DNA of 64,000 nucleotides from an uncultured Blautia sp. (GCA_900542045.1 UQMI01000008.1:12832-76831); one strand, 5' to 3'. Positions 18,442 through 28,065 are shown, numbered from the stretch's first letter. Numbers and translations: made by a program. The notes: generated from the sequence alone by a model not told the origin.

Positions 18442-19051
18442 AGGGATTATACCTCTTTTCATGGGCTATAGTCGTCATGGAATCATGACCCGGATATACC
18501 TCCACATCTTCCGGAAGATTTTCCAGAAGCCGGTGCAGGCTGTCAATGATCTGCCGTGTGCTTCCAGTGGGCAGATCCGTTCTTCCTACTGATTCGCAGA
18601 ACAACGTATCGCCGCTCAGCAGGATTTTCTCATCCTTCAGATAATAACAGCAGCTGCCCCGGGTATGTCCCGGTGTGTGCAGCACCTGAATCTGAAAACC
18701 TGCAACCTGGATCTCTTCCAGATCCTTCAGCCATACATCTGCGGCAACCGAACAGTTTCCAGACAGATTCAGTGACGGATCCTCCAGCATTTCTTTCTCC
18801 GCTTCACAGGCATATATCTTCAGCCCGTACTTTTCCCGCAGCCCGTTGGCGGCCAGAATATGGTCGTAATGTCCATGGGTCAACAGCACTCCCACCGGTT
18901 TTCCCTGCATCCGCTCCACCATGGTCTCAATTTTCGGCAGCATATCTGCCGGGTCAACAATAAACAGCTCTCCTGTTTCTTTATTTTTTAAAAAATAGCA
19001 GTTGGTATACACCATACCCAATATCAACTGCTGCATTTCCAGTTGTTTCAT
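18434..19051 (-). CDS. MBL-fold metallo-hydrolase, glyoxalase II-like
   Basis: A 205-residue metallo-beta-lactamase-fold hydrolase. The metal-binding motif is THGHYDHI (HxHxDH), with further ligands in HTPGHTRGS, SGDTLF and the late YPGHDSMTT. The length and motif order match the YcbL/GloB-like group found next to relA in Clostridia. The ATG has ATGAGGAG before it. It lies 41 bases after relA and overlaps hemZ. Its natural substrate in this position is unknown; thioester hydrolysis is a family-based guess. Confidence 0.92.
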   Translation of the reverse strand: MKQLEMQQLILGMVYTNCYFLKNKETGELFIVDPADMLPKIETMVERMQGKPVGVLLTHGHYDHILAANGLREKYGLKIYACEAEKEMLEDPSLNLSGNCSVAADVWLKDLEEIQVAGFQIQVLHTPGHTRGSCCYYLKDEKILLSGDTLFCESVGRTDLPTGSTRQIIDSLHRLLENLPEDVEVYPGHDSMTTIAHEKRYNPFV

Positions 19052-19092
19052 ATGCTCCTCATTTCCGCTCTCAGTCCCATTTCTCCAATCTG

Positions 19093-21402
19093 TCAGCCAG
19101 TGGTACGCTCCACATCCAGCACGCTCTCCACCTGGCGGATTTTCTCCACCAGACTTTTCAGCTCTTCCTTGCTGGAAATTTCAAATCCCAGAGAAATGGT
19201 GGCCTTTTCCTGCTTATTGGTTCGGCTGTTAATACTCCTCACATCAATTTTCCGTTCCGTAAAGATACGTGAGATATCCACCAGAAGTCCGGTCCGGTTG
19301 TTGGCGAATACTTTAATCTCCGCCATGTAATTCTCTCCATCCTTCTGATCCGGCACCTGCCACTCGGCTTCGATCAGACGGGACCGGTCCATCTCGCTCA
19401 TATTCATGATGTTGACACAGTCTGTACGATGGATGGAAATACCTCTTCCCCTGGTAACAAAACCGACAATCTCATCTCCCGGGATGGGACTGCAGCATCT
19501 GGAAAAACGCACCGCAACATCGTGAATCCCCTTCACTACAATGCCGCCCTTCTTTCCGATGATCTTCGGCTTTGCATCCCCGTTGACCGCTTCCAGTACC
19601 TCTTCATCAGTGATCTCTTTTTTATGCTCCTTGTCATAGGCTTCCATTAATTTATTGAGGATCTGCCCCTCTTTCAGGCCGCCATGACCCAATGCTGCCA
19701 GTACGGAATCCCAATCGCGGAATCCATACTTATGCAGAACTGCTTCCATATATTTGGGCTTTGTATATTGTCCCAGTTTAATCCCTTTAATACGGGAATA
19801 CTGCATCAGCATTTCTTTGCCCTTCAGAATATTATCTTCCTTCAGCTCCTGCTTAAACCACTGATTGATCTTATTCTTGGCCTGGGTACTCTTCACCAGC
19901 TTCAGCCAGTCACGGCTGGGACCCTGAGAATTCTGGGACGTAATGATCTCAATACGGTCACCGTTCTTGATCACGTATTCAATAGGCACCAGCTTGCCGT
20001 TGACTCTGGCTCCCACCATATTATTTCCCACAGCACTGTGAATACTGTAGGCAAAATCAATAGGCGTGGAACCATTGGGAAGAGTCTTTACATCTCCCGC
20101 AGGAGTAAAACAATAGACATTGTCAGCGAACAGATCCAGATCATTCTTCAGAAGACTCATGAATTCCCGGTTATCTGACATATCTCTCTGCCACTCCAGG
20201 ATCTGCCGCAGCCAGTTCAGCTTCTCTTCCTCACTCTGCCCCACAGGTTTCTTGCCATCGGATGACTCTTTATACTTCCAATGAGCAGCAATACCAAATT
20301 CTGCTGTCCGGTGCATCTCATATGTCCGAATCTGAATTTCAAAAGGCTGTCCCTTGGGTCCGATCAATGTGGTATGCAGAGACTGGTACATATTGGGTTT
20401 CGGCATGGCAATATAGTCCTTAAAACGTCCCGGAATCGGGGTATACATTTCATGGATCACACCCAGTGCCGCATAACAGTCTTTCACTGTATCCACCAGA
20501 ATCCGAACAGCAAACAGGTCATAAATCTGTTCCAGCGTCTTATCCTGGTTAACCATCTTCTTATAAATACTGAAAAAATGCTTCACACGGCCATCCACCT
20601 GTGCGTCGATGCCTGCCTCATTCATATGCCGCTGCACTTCCTGCACAATCTCACCCACAAAAGCTTCTCTTTCACTTTTGCGCAGATTGATCTTCTCCAC
20701 CAGATCATAGTAAACGTCCGGTTTCAGATATTTCAGAGACAGGTCGTCCAGCTCCACCTTGATTTTGGAAATGCCCAGCCGCATGGCAATGGGCGCATAG
20801 ATATCCATGGTTTCTCTGGCCTTCTCCTGCTGCTTCTCCGGCTTCATATACTGCAGAGTACGCATGTTATGCAGCCGGTCTGCCAGCTTCACCAGAATAA
20901 CACGAATGTCTTTTGCCATTGCCAAAAACATTTTTCGCAGATTTTCCGCCTGCTCCTCTATTTTATCCGCCGAATATGACAGCTGTCCCAGTTTCGTCAC
21001 ACCATCAACCAGAAGCGCCACTTCATCCCCGAACTCCTGTCGGATTTCGTCTGTGGTCATGATCGTATCTTCCACAGCATCATGAAGGATCCCTGCCACA
21101 ATCGTCTCTTTATCCAGTTCCAGATCTGCCAGAATAATTGCCACACAAAGCGGATGGATAATATAGGGTTCTCCCGATTTCCGTTTCTGTCCCTCGTGGG
21201 CCTTGCTTGCGATTTTGTACGCTTTTTCAATCATTGAAATGTCAGTAGAGGGATGGTATTTTTTAACACTGGCAATCAGTTCCTGATACAGTTCCTCCGG
21301 GGAAGTGAAATCATCCATGGCTTTCACGCTGGCATCTGCCTTACGTACACTTTCCCGTTTTTTCTGTTCAATAATTTCTTTTCTCTCGTCCAAACAAGTC
21401 AC
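19093..21402 (-). CDS. relA: Bifunctional (p)ppGpp synthetase/hydrolase
   Basis: A 769-residue RelA/SpoT enzyme of the stringent response, making and breaking (p)ppGpp from GTP/GDP and ATP. The HD hydrolase domain lies at about 50-200 with HDAVEDT. The synthetase domain lies at about 240-365 with RFKDYIAMPKPNMYQSLHTT and EIQIRT. TGS is at about 400-460 (VYCFTPAGDVKTLPNG), and a zinc-finger-type region (FSRCCSPIPGD) and C-terminal ACT domain close the protein. Both catalytic motifs are intact, so it should be a true Rel. The start is a GTG 10 bases after the apt stop; an ATG at residue 29 is an alternative. Transcription is probably from the apt promoter. Confidence 0.96.
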   Translation of the reverse strand: MTCLDERKEIIEQKKRESVRKADASVKAMDDFTSPEELYQELIASVKKYHPSTDISMIEKAYKIASKAHEGQKRKSGEPYIIHPLCVAIILADLELDKETIVAGILHDAVEDTIMTTDEIRQEFGDEVALLVDGVTKLGQLSYSADKIEEQAENLRKMFLAMAKDIRVILVKLADRLHNMRTLQYMKPEKQQEKARETMDIYAPIAMRLGISKIKVELDDLSLKYLKPDVYYDLVEKINLRKSEREAFVGEIVQEVQRHMNEAGIDAQVDGRVKHFFSIYKKMVNQDKTLEQIYDLFAVRILVDTVKDCYAALGVIHEMYTPIPGRFKDYIAMPKPNMYQSLHTTLIGPKGQPFEIQIRTYEMHRTAEFGIAAHWKYKESSDGKKPVGQSEEEKLNWLRQILEWQRDMSDNREFMSLLKNDLDLFADNVYCFTPAGDVKTLPNGSTPIDFAYSIHSAVGNNMVGARVNGKLVPIEYVIKNGDRIEIITSQNSQGPSRDWLKLVKSTQAKNKINQWFKQELKEDNILKGKEMLMQYSRIKGIKLGQYTKPKYMEAVLHKYGFRDWDSVLAALGHGGLKEGQILNKLMEAYDKEHKKEITDEEVLEAVNGDAKPKIIGKKGGIVVKGIHDVAVRFSRCCSPIPGDEIVGFVTRGRGISIHRTDCVNIMNMSEMDRSRLIEAEWQVPDQKDGENYMAEIKVFANNRTGLLVDISRIFTERKIDVRSINSRTNKQEKATISLGFEISSKEELKSLVEKIRQVESVLDVERTTG

Positions 21403-21412
21403 CTGCTCTTCA

Positions 21413-21937
21413 CTATTTCCCTTCGTAACGAATTACAGACTCCACATTATAACCGGCCAGGCGTTCCCGCCCTTTCAGACCGGCCAGTTCCATTAAAAAT
21501 ACGATTTTCACAACTTCGCCGCCCAGTTCTTCCACCAGCTTCACAGCTGCTTCCACCGTGCCTCCCGTGGCGATCAGATCATCAATGATAGCCACTTTCT
21601 GTCCCGGCTGGATGGAATCCCTGTGCATCTCAATGGTGGCGCTGCCATATTCCAGGTCATAACTCATCTCCACTGTCTCGCAGGGCAGCTTGCCTTTTTT
21701 TCGTACCGGAACAAACGGCTTGTGAAGATTATAAGCGATCGGTACTCCGAAGATAAATCCTCTGGACTCTGTTCCTACGATGACATCTACATCCACATCT
21801 TTCAGACAAGCCTGCATGGTATCTATGGCAAGAGCCAGTCCGTCTGCATCCTGCAGCACACTGGTAATATCTCTGAAAATAATTCCTTTTTCGGGGAAAT
21901 CAGGTATACTTCTCACATATTCTTCAATTTTCTTCAT
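21413..21937 (-). CDS. apt: Adenine phosphoribosyltransferase
   Basis: A 174-residue purine salvage enzyme: adenine plus PRPP gives AMP. The PRPP-binding motif is VAIIDDLIATGGT (around 120-132), and the family-specific early segment IPDFPEKGIIFRDIT is intact. Length is typical. The gene has its own promoter (21992-22020), and relA follows in 10 bases. This apt-relA pairing is common in Firmicutes and links adenine salvage to the stringent response. Confidence 0.97.
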   Translation of the reverse strand: MKKIEEYVRSIPDFPEKGIIFRDITSVLQDADGLALAIDTMQACLKDVDVDVIVGTESRGFIFGVPIAYNLHKPFVPVRKKGKLPCETVEMSYDLEYGSATIEMHRDSIQPGQKVAIIDDLIATGGTVEAAVKLVEELGGEVVKIVFLMELAGLKGRERLAGYNVESVIRYEGK

Positions 21938-21991
21938 TTTCCATTCCTCCGCATGACCAATGTCTTTTGTTGAAACCTTTATACCCTGATA

Positions 21992-22020
21992 AGTATAGCA
22001 TTATTTTTCGCCAGAATCAA
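21992..22020 (-). promoter_or_regulatory. Promoter of the apt-relA operon
   Basis: Read leftwards: TTGATT (22020-22015), a 17-base spacer, TATACT (21997-21992), about 55 bases before the apt start. A terminator for recJ lies just upstream, so this promoter probably starts the long apt-to-aspS transcript. Confidence 0.7.
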
Positions 22021-22032
22021 TGAAAAATGGCG

Positions 22033-22055
22033 AACCCCCGTATATTACAGGGGTT
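22033..22055 (-). terminator. Terminator after recJ
   Basis: A short stem AACCCC/GGGGTT with a loop of about 11 bases, followed on the leftward strand by CGCCATTTTTC. It lies 18 bases past the recJ stop. The stem is short, so read-through into apt is possible. Confidence 0.6.
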
Positions 22056-22072
22056 TCCGCTCTTTCCATATC

Positions 22073-23785
22073 CTAAAAAATATCCTGGATCACAATTTGT
22101 ATCGTTTCCCTTCCCTGGTAGGAATTCACAGACGGATAATAGATCACTGACACCGGTTCTCCGGAAGCTGCCTTGTCCAGTACGAAAGATGTCTCTCCAA
22201 AATATATTCCTTCCAGACAGCAGCCTTGTCCATCCTCCACTTTCATCTTCACTACATTTTGATTCTTCCCCAAAACACGGCAGTCTAACAGGCGAAGTCC
22301 CTTCTGGGCGAATACAGGCTTGCTGTTTCCTTTTCCAAAAGGTTCCAGAAGCTCCAGTTCCTCAATCAGCGGACGGGTTATATAAGAAATCGGCATCGGC
22401 ACATCGATCACCACTTTGGGACTCATTTCTTCTTCTGTCAGAGTGCAGTTTTCATTCAGCCTCTGACGCAGCAGCTCTACCTTTTTTTCCTCCAGAGTAA
22501 GCCCTGCGGCCATTGGATGTCCTCCGTATTTGTCCAGCAGCTCTCCGCAGGCATTCAGTTCATCATACATGGAATATCCTTCGATCGAGCGCCCGGAACC
22601 CTTTACCCCCTGCTCGCTTTTTGTGAGCACAAAGACCGGCCGGTAATACCGCTCCCGCAGACGGCCGGCAATGATTCCTGCCAGGCTCTCATGACAGTCC
22701 GGCAGATAGACCACTAATACACGGTCTTCTTTCAGAGCAGAGTGCTCCACCTTTTCCACAGCCTGCTCCACCCCCTGCTCCGTCAGTGCCTTCCGGCTGG
22801 CATTCATAGCCACCAGGTCACCTGCCAGCCGGGGAGCATCACCGGGAGATGCCAGGAACAATTCCAATGCATGCCCTGCTGTATCCAGTCTTCCGCTGGC
22901 ATTGATGCAGGGACCCAGCACAAATCCAATGTGGTAAGCCGTGATCTTCCGATCTTCCAGACCGTTGGCCCGGATCAGTGCACGGATTCCCGGATTGCTG
23001 CTGTGCTGGATCCGTTTCAGTCCTTCCCGTACCAGTATCCGGTTCTCTCCCTGAAGATCCATCACATCTCCTACTGTAGCAATAGCAGCAAATTCCAGGA
23101 ATTCTTCCGGAAATTCTTCCTCTCTTTCCATATCCTGAAACAACACTTCCATCAATTTGTAGGCCACAGCTGCCCCGCAAAGCTTCTTAAACGGATAGGG
23201 GCAGTCCTGCTGTCTTGGATCCACCACGGCATCCGCAGGAGGTATGATGCTGATCTTCTCTTTTCCTTCCATTCGATAAGGCACCTCATGATGATCTGTC
23301 ACCACCACTGTCATGCCCAGTTCTTTTGCCATCTGGATTTCTTTGCCGGCTGCAATGCCGTTATCACAGGTAAGGATCGTATCAATCCCATCCGCCTGCG
23401 CCCTTCGGATCAGGTTCTCATTTAAACCGTAGCCATCCGCAATCCGATCCGGCAGACAGGTATCCACCTGGCCTCCCAGTATCGTCAGTCCCTTTTTCAA
23501 AATGCAGGTAGCCATGACTCCGTCAATATCATAATCACCAATGATGCGCACCGCAGCACCTGACATGATCTTCTCCTGTAAGATTCCGGCAGCCTGTTCC
23601 ATATGCTTCATAATCCGTGCATCCTGCAGCTGTTCCAGTCCTCCATACAGATAGGTCCGGATCTCTTCTTCTCCGATCACATCCCGATTCCGTATGATCC
23701 GGGCAATCACCGGATCCACTGAAAACTGCTGGCCGAGTTTCTGGAAATCAGCTCTTTTCGCGGCCACCACAAAACGCTTCGTCAT
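22073..23785 (-). CDS. recJ: Single-stranded-DNA-specific exonuclease RecJ
   Basis: A 570-residue 5'-3' exonuclease of the DHH phosphoesterase family, used in recombination and mismatch repair. DHH motifs include IIGDYDIDGVMATCIL, LTCDNGIAAG, VVTDHHEVP (the DHH) and ATVGDVMDL. The DHHA1 RNA/DNA-binding motif GGHPMAAGLTL lies near residue 420. A C-terminal OB-like domain follows. The length is in the normal range for Clostridia. It lies between secDF and apt, as in related genomes. CCCCTTTC on the opposite strand gives a GAAAGGGG site before the ATG. Confidence 0.95.
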   Translation of the reverse strand: MTKRFVVAAKRADFQKLGQQFSVDPVIARIIRNRDVIGEEEIRTYLYGGLEQLQDARIMKHMEQAAGILQEKIMSGAAVRIIGDYDIDGVMATCILKKGLTILGGQVDTCLPDRIADGYGLNENLIRRAQADGIDTILTCDNGIAAGKEIQMAKELGMTVVVTDHHEVPYRMEGKEKISIIPPADAVVDPRQQDCPYPFKKLCGAAVAYKLMEVLFQDMEREEEFPEEFLEFAAIATVGDVMDLQGENRILVREGLKRIQHSSNPGIRALIRANGLEDRKITAYHIGFVLGPCINASGRLDTAGHALELFLASPGDAPRLAGDLVAMNASRKALTEQGVEQAVEKVEHSALKEDRVLVVYLPDCHESLAGIIAGRLRERYYRPVFVLTKSEQGVKGSGRSIEGYSMYDELNACGELLDKYGGHPMAAGLTLEEKKVELLRQRLNENCTLTEEEMSPKVVIDVPMPISYITRPLIEELELLEPFGKGNSKPVFAQKGLRLLDCRVLGKNQNVVKMKVEDGQGCCLEGIYFGETSFVLDKAASGEPVSVIYYPSVNSYQGRETIQIVIQDIF

Positions 23786-23913
23786 TTTTCTTCCCCTTTC
23801 TCTGCTGTATAGTCAGATTTGCTTTCCAGACAGCCGGAAAGCAGAAAGGAAGCTGTCACAGCTTTTGCTTCCATCCTGTGACAACTCCCTTCTCCTGCGG
23901 ATTTCTCCGAATA

Positions 23914-26214
23914 TTATCTTTTTCTTTTCTTTCTTCTGGGCTGAGACTGCAGATTACCCTCTTTTGTCTGCGCATCTGCTCTGCTGATCTCATGCTCTTC
24001 TGCTCCGCTCTTATACTCTGCTTTTCTGGCTTCCACGGCAGAGCCAGCCGCCGCCACTGCAAGTGGTCCATCCGGAAGAAAATCATTTTTCTTCTTGGTC
24101 ACAAACCACATAGCACCGGTAAGGCATACAGAAGAATAAGCACCGCACACGATTCCAACCATCAAAGGCATGGCGAATTCCCGGATAGAAGAAACACCCA
24201 GAACATATAGCACTGCTACCATGATGAATGTAGTCAGTGATGTATAGATACTTCTGGTCAGCGTCTGCGTAATGCTCAGATTTACCACATCGCTCAACGG
24301 CTGATTCTTTCCCCGGATACGCAGATTCTCACGAATACGGTCGAAAATAACGATTGTTGCATTAATGGAATAACCTACGATTGTCAGCATACAGGCAATA
24401 AAGGTACTTCCCACTGCTGTCCTGGAAACCGCATAAAAAGTCAGCACAACCAGAACGTCATGTACCAGAGCCAGGACAGCGCTTCCGGCAAACCGGATAT
24501 CTTTAAACCGGAACCAGATATACAGCAGCATAAACAGAGTTGCAACAGCAACGGCAACCACTGCATCCCGACGCATCTCTGCACTAATCGTAGATGAGAT
24601 ATTTTCTGCAGTGATTGTACTTGCGTCCACACCAAACTCATCTGCCAGCGCCTGATTCATCGCATCTCTCTGCTCCAGATCCAGAGTCACAGTCTTGATG
24701 ACTACCTGATTGCTTCCTACTACTTTCTGTGCCTGCGCATTGGCGTCTCCAGTCACTTCCTCTACCAGAGGCATCACTTCCGAGTCAATCTGCGCAATGT
24801 CCATATCTTCATTGAAGGTCACAGTAGTCGAGGTCCCCCCCTGGAATTCCAGGCTGTAATTCAGAGCGCTTCCATTCGTATTATTATGAATCAGCATAGC
24901 AACCGGTCCAGCCAGAATCAGCACCAGTGAAACCACAAAGAAGACATGCCTCTTTCCAAGGAAATTGACAGTTCTTCTTGTTTTGACGCGGCCATAAAAC
25001 TTCTCGTCACGGAAGCCAATTGCATACATGGCGTTGACAATCAGTCTGGAAACCACAAGAGCCGTGAACATGGAGATTACAATACCCATAGCCAATGTAT
25101 AGGCAAAGCCCTTTACAGTTCCAGACCCAAGCCACATCAATACAAAAGCTGCGATCAGCGTAGTGATATTTCCATCGAAAATAGCAGAAAATGCTTTCTG
25201 GAATCCTGCCTTTATGGAAGACTTCACGCTGATGCCGGCAGTAATCTCTTCCCGGATACGGGCATAGATAATGACATTGGCATCCACAGCCATACCAATA
25301 CCCAGTATAATACCCGCGATACCGGGCAGGGTAAGGGTGATATCAAAGGCATTCAACGTCACCAGCATCAGACCGGTATAGATCAGAAGCGCAATACCAG
25401 ACACCAGTCCTGGCATCCGATATACCGCGATCATAAAAATAATAACGATCACAAGCCCGATAACGCCTGCCAGTACACTTGTAGAAATGGCTTCTTCTCC
25501 TAATTGAGCCGCCACCACATTAGAACGGAGCTCTGTCAATTCCAGAGACAGAGAACCGATACGAATGTAGGATGCCAGTTCTCTCGCTTCTTCCAGCGAC
25601 GCCATACCGGAAATTTCTGCCTGTCCTCCGGTAATCGCCTCGTTCACACTGGGATTGCTGATGATCTCATTATCGTAAACAATGGCAATGGTCTTACCTA
25701 CATTTTCTTCCGTAGCCTGAGCAAATTTTTCTCTTCCTTCATCTGTCATAGTCAGTGTAACTACATACTGACTTGAGCTGGTAGTCTGAGACTGTCTTGC
25801 CACACCTTCCGCATCCGCAATATCCGATCCTTCCAGTACCACATTGCCTTCTTCATCCTGAAAAGTAAGAGATCCTGGCTTGCCAAGTTCTTCCAGAATA
25901 GCATTGGCATCTGTCACACCGGGAATTTCCACGTTGATACGGTTGCTGCCTTCCTGGTAAACCTGCGCTTCTGTACTGTATTGTTCCACACGTTTCTGCA
26001 GCTTATAGATCGTATCAGCCATGTCTTCGCTGGAAGGATTTTCCTCCTTAGCTTCATAGGTAATACTGACACCACCTGCCAAATCCAGACCCGTCTTGAT
26101 ATTTCTGGCTGCACCGGTTCCTGTAGGTCCAAACCCTACAATAGAAGTGTATCCGAGAAGCCCAAGGATCACAACTGTCAGAATCAGTACAAGTATTCCA
26201 TTGCTTTTTTTCAT
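23914..26214 (-). CDS. secDF: Protein translocase subunit SecDF (fused)
   Basis: A 766-residue RND-type membrane protein that uses the ion gradient to help SecYEG move proteins outwards. The SecD half (1 to about 440) begins with one helix and the NIKTGLDLAGGVSITYE segment and has a large extracellular domain and five further helices. The SecF half follows with LEFQGGTSTTVTF and GYSINATIVIFDRIREN. In many bacteria secD and secF are separate genes; here they are one reading frame with no break. The last 60 residues are Ala/Glu/Lys-rich and end in RRKKRKR. It follows scfB by 21 bases. Confidence 0.96.
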   Translation of the reverse strand: MKKSNGILVLILTVVILGLLGYTSIVGFGPTGTGAARNIKTGLDLAGGVSITYEAKEENPSSEDMADTIYKLQKRVEQYSTEAQVYQEGSNRINVEIPGVTDANAILEELGKPGSLTFQDEEGNVVLEGSDIADAEGVARQSQTTSSSQYVVTLTMTDEGREKFAQATEENVGKTIAIVYDNEIISNPSVNEAITGGQAEISGMASLEEARELASYIRIGSLSLELTELRSNVVAAQLGEEAISTSVLAGVIGLVIVIIFMIAVYRMPGLVSGIALLIYTGLMLVTLNAFDITLTLPGIAGIILGIGMAVDANVIIYARIREEITAGISVKSSIKAGFQKAFSAIFDGNITTLIAAFVLMWLGSGTVKGFAYTLAMGIVISMFTALVVSRLIVNAMYAIGFRDEKFYGRVKTRRTVNFLGKRHVFFVVSLVLILAGPVAMLIHNNTNGSALNYSLEFQGGTSTTVTFNEDMDIAQIDSEVMPLVEEVTGDANAQAQKVVGSNQVVIKTVTLDLEQRDAMNQALADEFGVDASTITAENISSTISAEMRRDAVVAVAVATLFMLLYIWFRFKDIRFAGSAVLALVHDVLVVLTFYAVSRTAVGSTFIACMLTIVGYSINATIVIFDRIRENLRIRGKNQPLSDVVNLSITQTLTRSIYTSLTTFIMVAVLYVLGVSSIREFAMPLMVGIVCGAYSSVCLTGAMWFVTKKKNDFLPDGPLAVAAAGSAVEARKAEYKSGAEEHEISRADAQTKEGNLQSQPRRKKRKR

Positions 26215-26235
26215 TTTCTTTCCCTTCTTACTTTA

Positions 26236-27597
26236 TTATTCTGCCAAAGCGGCTTTTATCATAATGGCGCATTCCACACGTTTCCGCTGGAGTTCGCAGC
26301 CAATTTCATAAGTATCCTGAATGTTTCCATGGAAATGATAGGAATTTGCCGCACAGCCGCCGCTGCAGTAGAATCTGGCAAAGCAATTCTGACAGGCCTC
26401 TTTTGTATACACATTGCATCCTGCAAATTCCTCCCTGACATTCTCCGCCTGCAATCCATGGAATACATCGCCCATTTTATATTTTTCTTCTCCCACAAAC
26501 TGATGACAGGGATACAGATCTCCCCATGGAGTCACTGCCAGATATTCCGTTCCGGAGCCACAGCCGGACAGCCTCTTATATACACATGGCCCCCCTGTAA
26601 GATCGATCATAAAATGGAAAAAGTTGAACCCTCTGCCTTCCTTTTCACGGACAACCATCTCCCGGGCCAGCGTATCATATTCCTGACAGATCCTGGGAAT
26701 ATCTTCCTCCCGAATCGCATAGGGTTCCTCCGGCTGCGCCACAACAGGTTCCACGGAAATCTGTTTGAAGCCCAGATCCGCCAGATGCAGCACATCCTGC
26801 GCAAAATCCAGATTGTAGTGGGTAAAAGTCCCACGTACATAATACCTCTCCTGATTCCGGCTCTCTGCCAGCTTCTGAAATTTGGGAAGGATCAGGTCGT
26901 AGCTGCCTGCTCCTTTCGGGAACGGCCGCATATGGTCATGTACAGATTTTCTGCCGTCAATGCTGAGCACAACATTAGACATCTCCTGATTGACAAATTC
27001 CATCACTTCCTCATTGAGCAGCACTCCATTGGTAGTAAGAGTAAAACGGAACTTTTTGTTATGAAGCTTCTCCTGCTCTCTTCCATATTTTACCAGATCT
27101 TTTACCACCTGCCAGTTCATCAGCGGTTCTCCGCCAAAAAAGTCCACTTCCAGATTTTTCCGGGCACCGGAATTGGCAATGAGGAAATCCAGCGCCTGTT
27201 TTCCCACTTCATAAGACATCAGCTCTCTGTGGCCGTGGTATTCGCCTTCTTCTGCAAAACAATACCGGCAGGCCAGATTACAGTCATGCGCAATATGGAG
27301 ACACAGCGCCTTGACCACTGTCTGATGACGTTTAAAATCCTTCACGGCTTCCCGGTAAATATCTTCTGTAAACAGCATTCCCTGTTCTTTCAGAGTATCG
27401 CATTCTTCCAGGGCAGTTTCCAGATCCTCCCTTGAATAGGTACCGGACAGCTGCCGCTGTACTTCTTCGTTTGTACATCCCTTGTCCAACAGAGCAACCA
27501 CATCATAAACAATCTCGTCCACCACGTGGATGCATCCGCTGTTAATGTCCAGAACAATATTGTATCCATTGTTCTTATACTGATGTATCCGATTCAT
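26236..27597 (-). CDS. scfB: SCIFF ranthipeptide maturase, radical SAM/SPASM
   Basis: A 453-residue radical SAM enzyme that makes thioether links from cysteines in the SCIFF peptide. The N-terminal about 85 residues look like a peptide-recognition domain. The cluster motif is CNLACRYCFAEEGEYHG (around 105). The SPASM region supplies further cysteines (CVYKRLSGCGSG, CHQF, CQNCFARFYCSGGCAAN). The LEVDFFGGEPLMNW segment is standard for peptide-modifying members. The precursor gene scfA is 222 bases upstream on the same strand, with hairpins and a terminator between, so the enzyme should be made at a lower level than the peptide. secDF follows. Confidence 0.96.
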   Translation of the reverse strand: MNRIHQYKNNGYNIVLDINSGCIHVVDEIVYDVVALLDKGCTNEEVQRQLSGTYSREDLETALEECDTLKEQGMLFTEDIYREAVKDFKRHQTVVKALCLHIAHDCNLACRYCFAEEGEYHGHRELMSYEVGKQALDFLIANSGARKNLEVDFFGGEPLMNWQVVKDLVKYGREQEKLHNKKFRFTLTTNGVLLNEEVMEFVNQEMSNVVLSIDGRKSVHDHMRPFPKGAGSYDLILPKFQKLAESRNQERYYVRGTFTHYNLDFAQDVLHLADLGFKQISVEPVVAQPEEPYAIREEDIPRICQEYDTLAREMVVREKEGRGFNFFHFMIDLTGGPCVYKRLSGCGSGTEYLAVTPWGDLYPCHQFVGEEKYKMGDVFHGLQAENVREEFAGCNVYTKEACQNCFARFYCSGGCAANSYHFHGNIQDTYEIGCELQRKRVECAIMIKAALAE

Positions 27598-27693
27598 GTT
27601 CTAACAATCCTTTCATCGTATTGTATCCTGCTGGAAAAACCAAACGCTTCGTTTCCTGCTGTCAGAGCAAAATATTCCGCTTCCCTTCAGGAT

Positions 27694-27749
27694 AAAAAAG
27701 AATCCTGCATCACAGGATTCTCCGCCTGCGGCGGGTTGCTTTTGGCAAC
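27694..27749 (-). terminator. Copy 1 of a structured repeat ending in a terminator, after scfA
   Basis: Read leftwards: a hairpin GTTGC/GCAAC (27749-27735), a CCGCC-GCA-GGCGG stem (27734-27722), then AATCCTG/CAGGATT (27719-27701) with a T6 tail (27699-27694). Similar elements lie at 30938-30994 and 46673-46725. It can end most scfA transcripts before scfB. Confidence 0.75.
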
Positions 27750-27758
27750 ACACAAGAA

Positions 27759-27784
27759 TAAGCAGCGGCGATAACCGCTGCTTA
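27759..27784 (-). promoter_or_regulatory. Hairpin just downstream of scfA
   Basis: A perfect 10-bp inverted repeat (TAAGCAGCGG with its complement) with a 6-base loop, 35 bases past the scfA stop and directly before repeat copy 1. There is no T tract, so it more likely protects the 3' end of the scfA message than terminates it. Confidence 0.6.
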
Positions 27785-27818
27785 CCATCTTAAACCTTAT
27801 GCATCGTGGGAACAGATC

Positions 27819-27959
27819 TTACTTATGTTCACAGCTCTGATTTCCCACTGTACAGGAAGTCTTACATGCAGACTGGCAGGAAGTCTGGCACTCACCACAT
27901 CCGCCTTTCTTAACTGTGTTCTGCAGATTTTTTGTATTTAAGGTTTTAATATGTTTCAT
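27819..27959 (-). CDS. scfA: SCIFF ranthipeptide precursor
   Basis: A 46-residue ribosomal peptide precursor with six cysteines in the C-terminal half, spaced as in the SCIFF family (six cysteines in forty-five residues). The core reads GGCGECQTSCQSACKTSC, then TVGNQSCEHK; the leader begins MKHIKTLNTKNLQN. The Ser/Thr residues between the cysteines are candidates for thioether links. The ATG at 27959 is fixed by AGGAGG 9 bases upstream; longer frames start within the promoter. It has its own promoter (27993-28022) and a hairpin plus terminator after it. ScfB is downstream. The biological role of SCIFF is still unclear in the field. Confidence 0.96.
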   Translation of the reverse strand: MKHIKTLNTKNLQNTVKKGGCGECQTSCQSACKTSCTVGNQSCEHK

Positions 27960-27992
27960 TTCTATATTCCTCCTGTGTTTTATTCTCGGTTG

Positions 27993-28022
27993 ATTATAAC
28001 ACACTATACCCTTGGTTGACAA
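27993..28022 (-). promoter_or_regulatory. Promoter of scfA
   Basis: Read leftwards: TTGTCA (28022-28017), an 18-base spacer, then a perfect TATAAT (27998-27993), 34 bases before the scfA start. A strong promoter fits an abundant peptide. Confidence 0.75.
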
Positions 28023-28065
28023 GTGCGCACCTTTTTTCTCCTCGATATTTTATTGCTATTCCGCT

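Noticed and set aside
25981-27435. 484-codon rightward open frame
   Set aside because: Antisense to scfB and the start of secDF, both strongly supported. No ribosome binding site or family motif.
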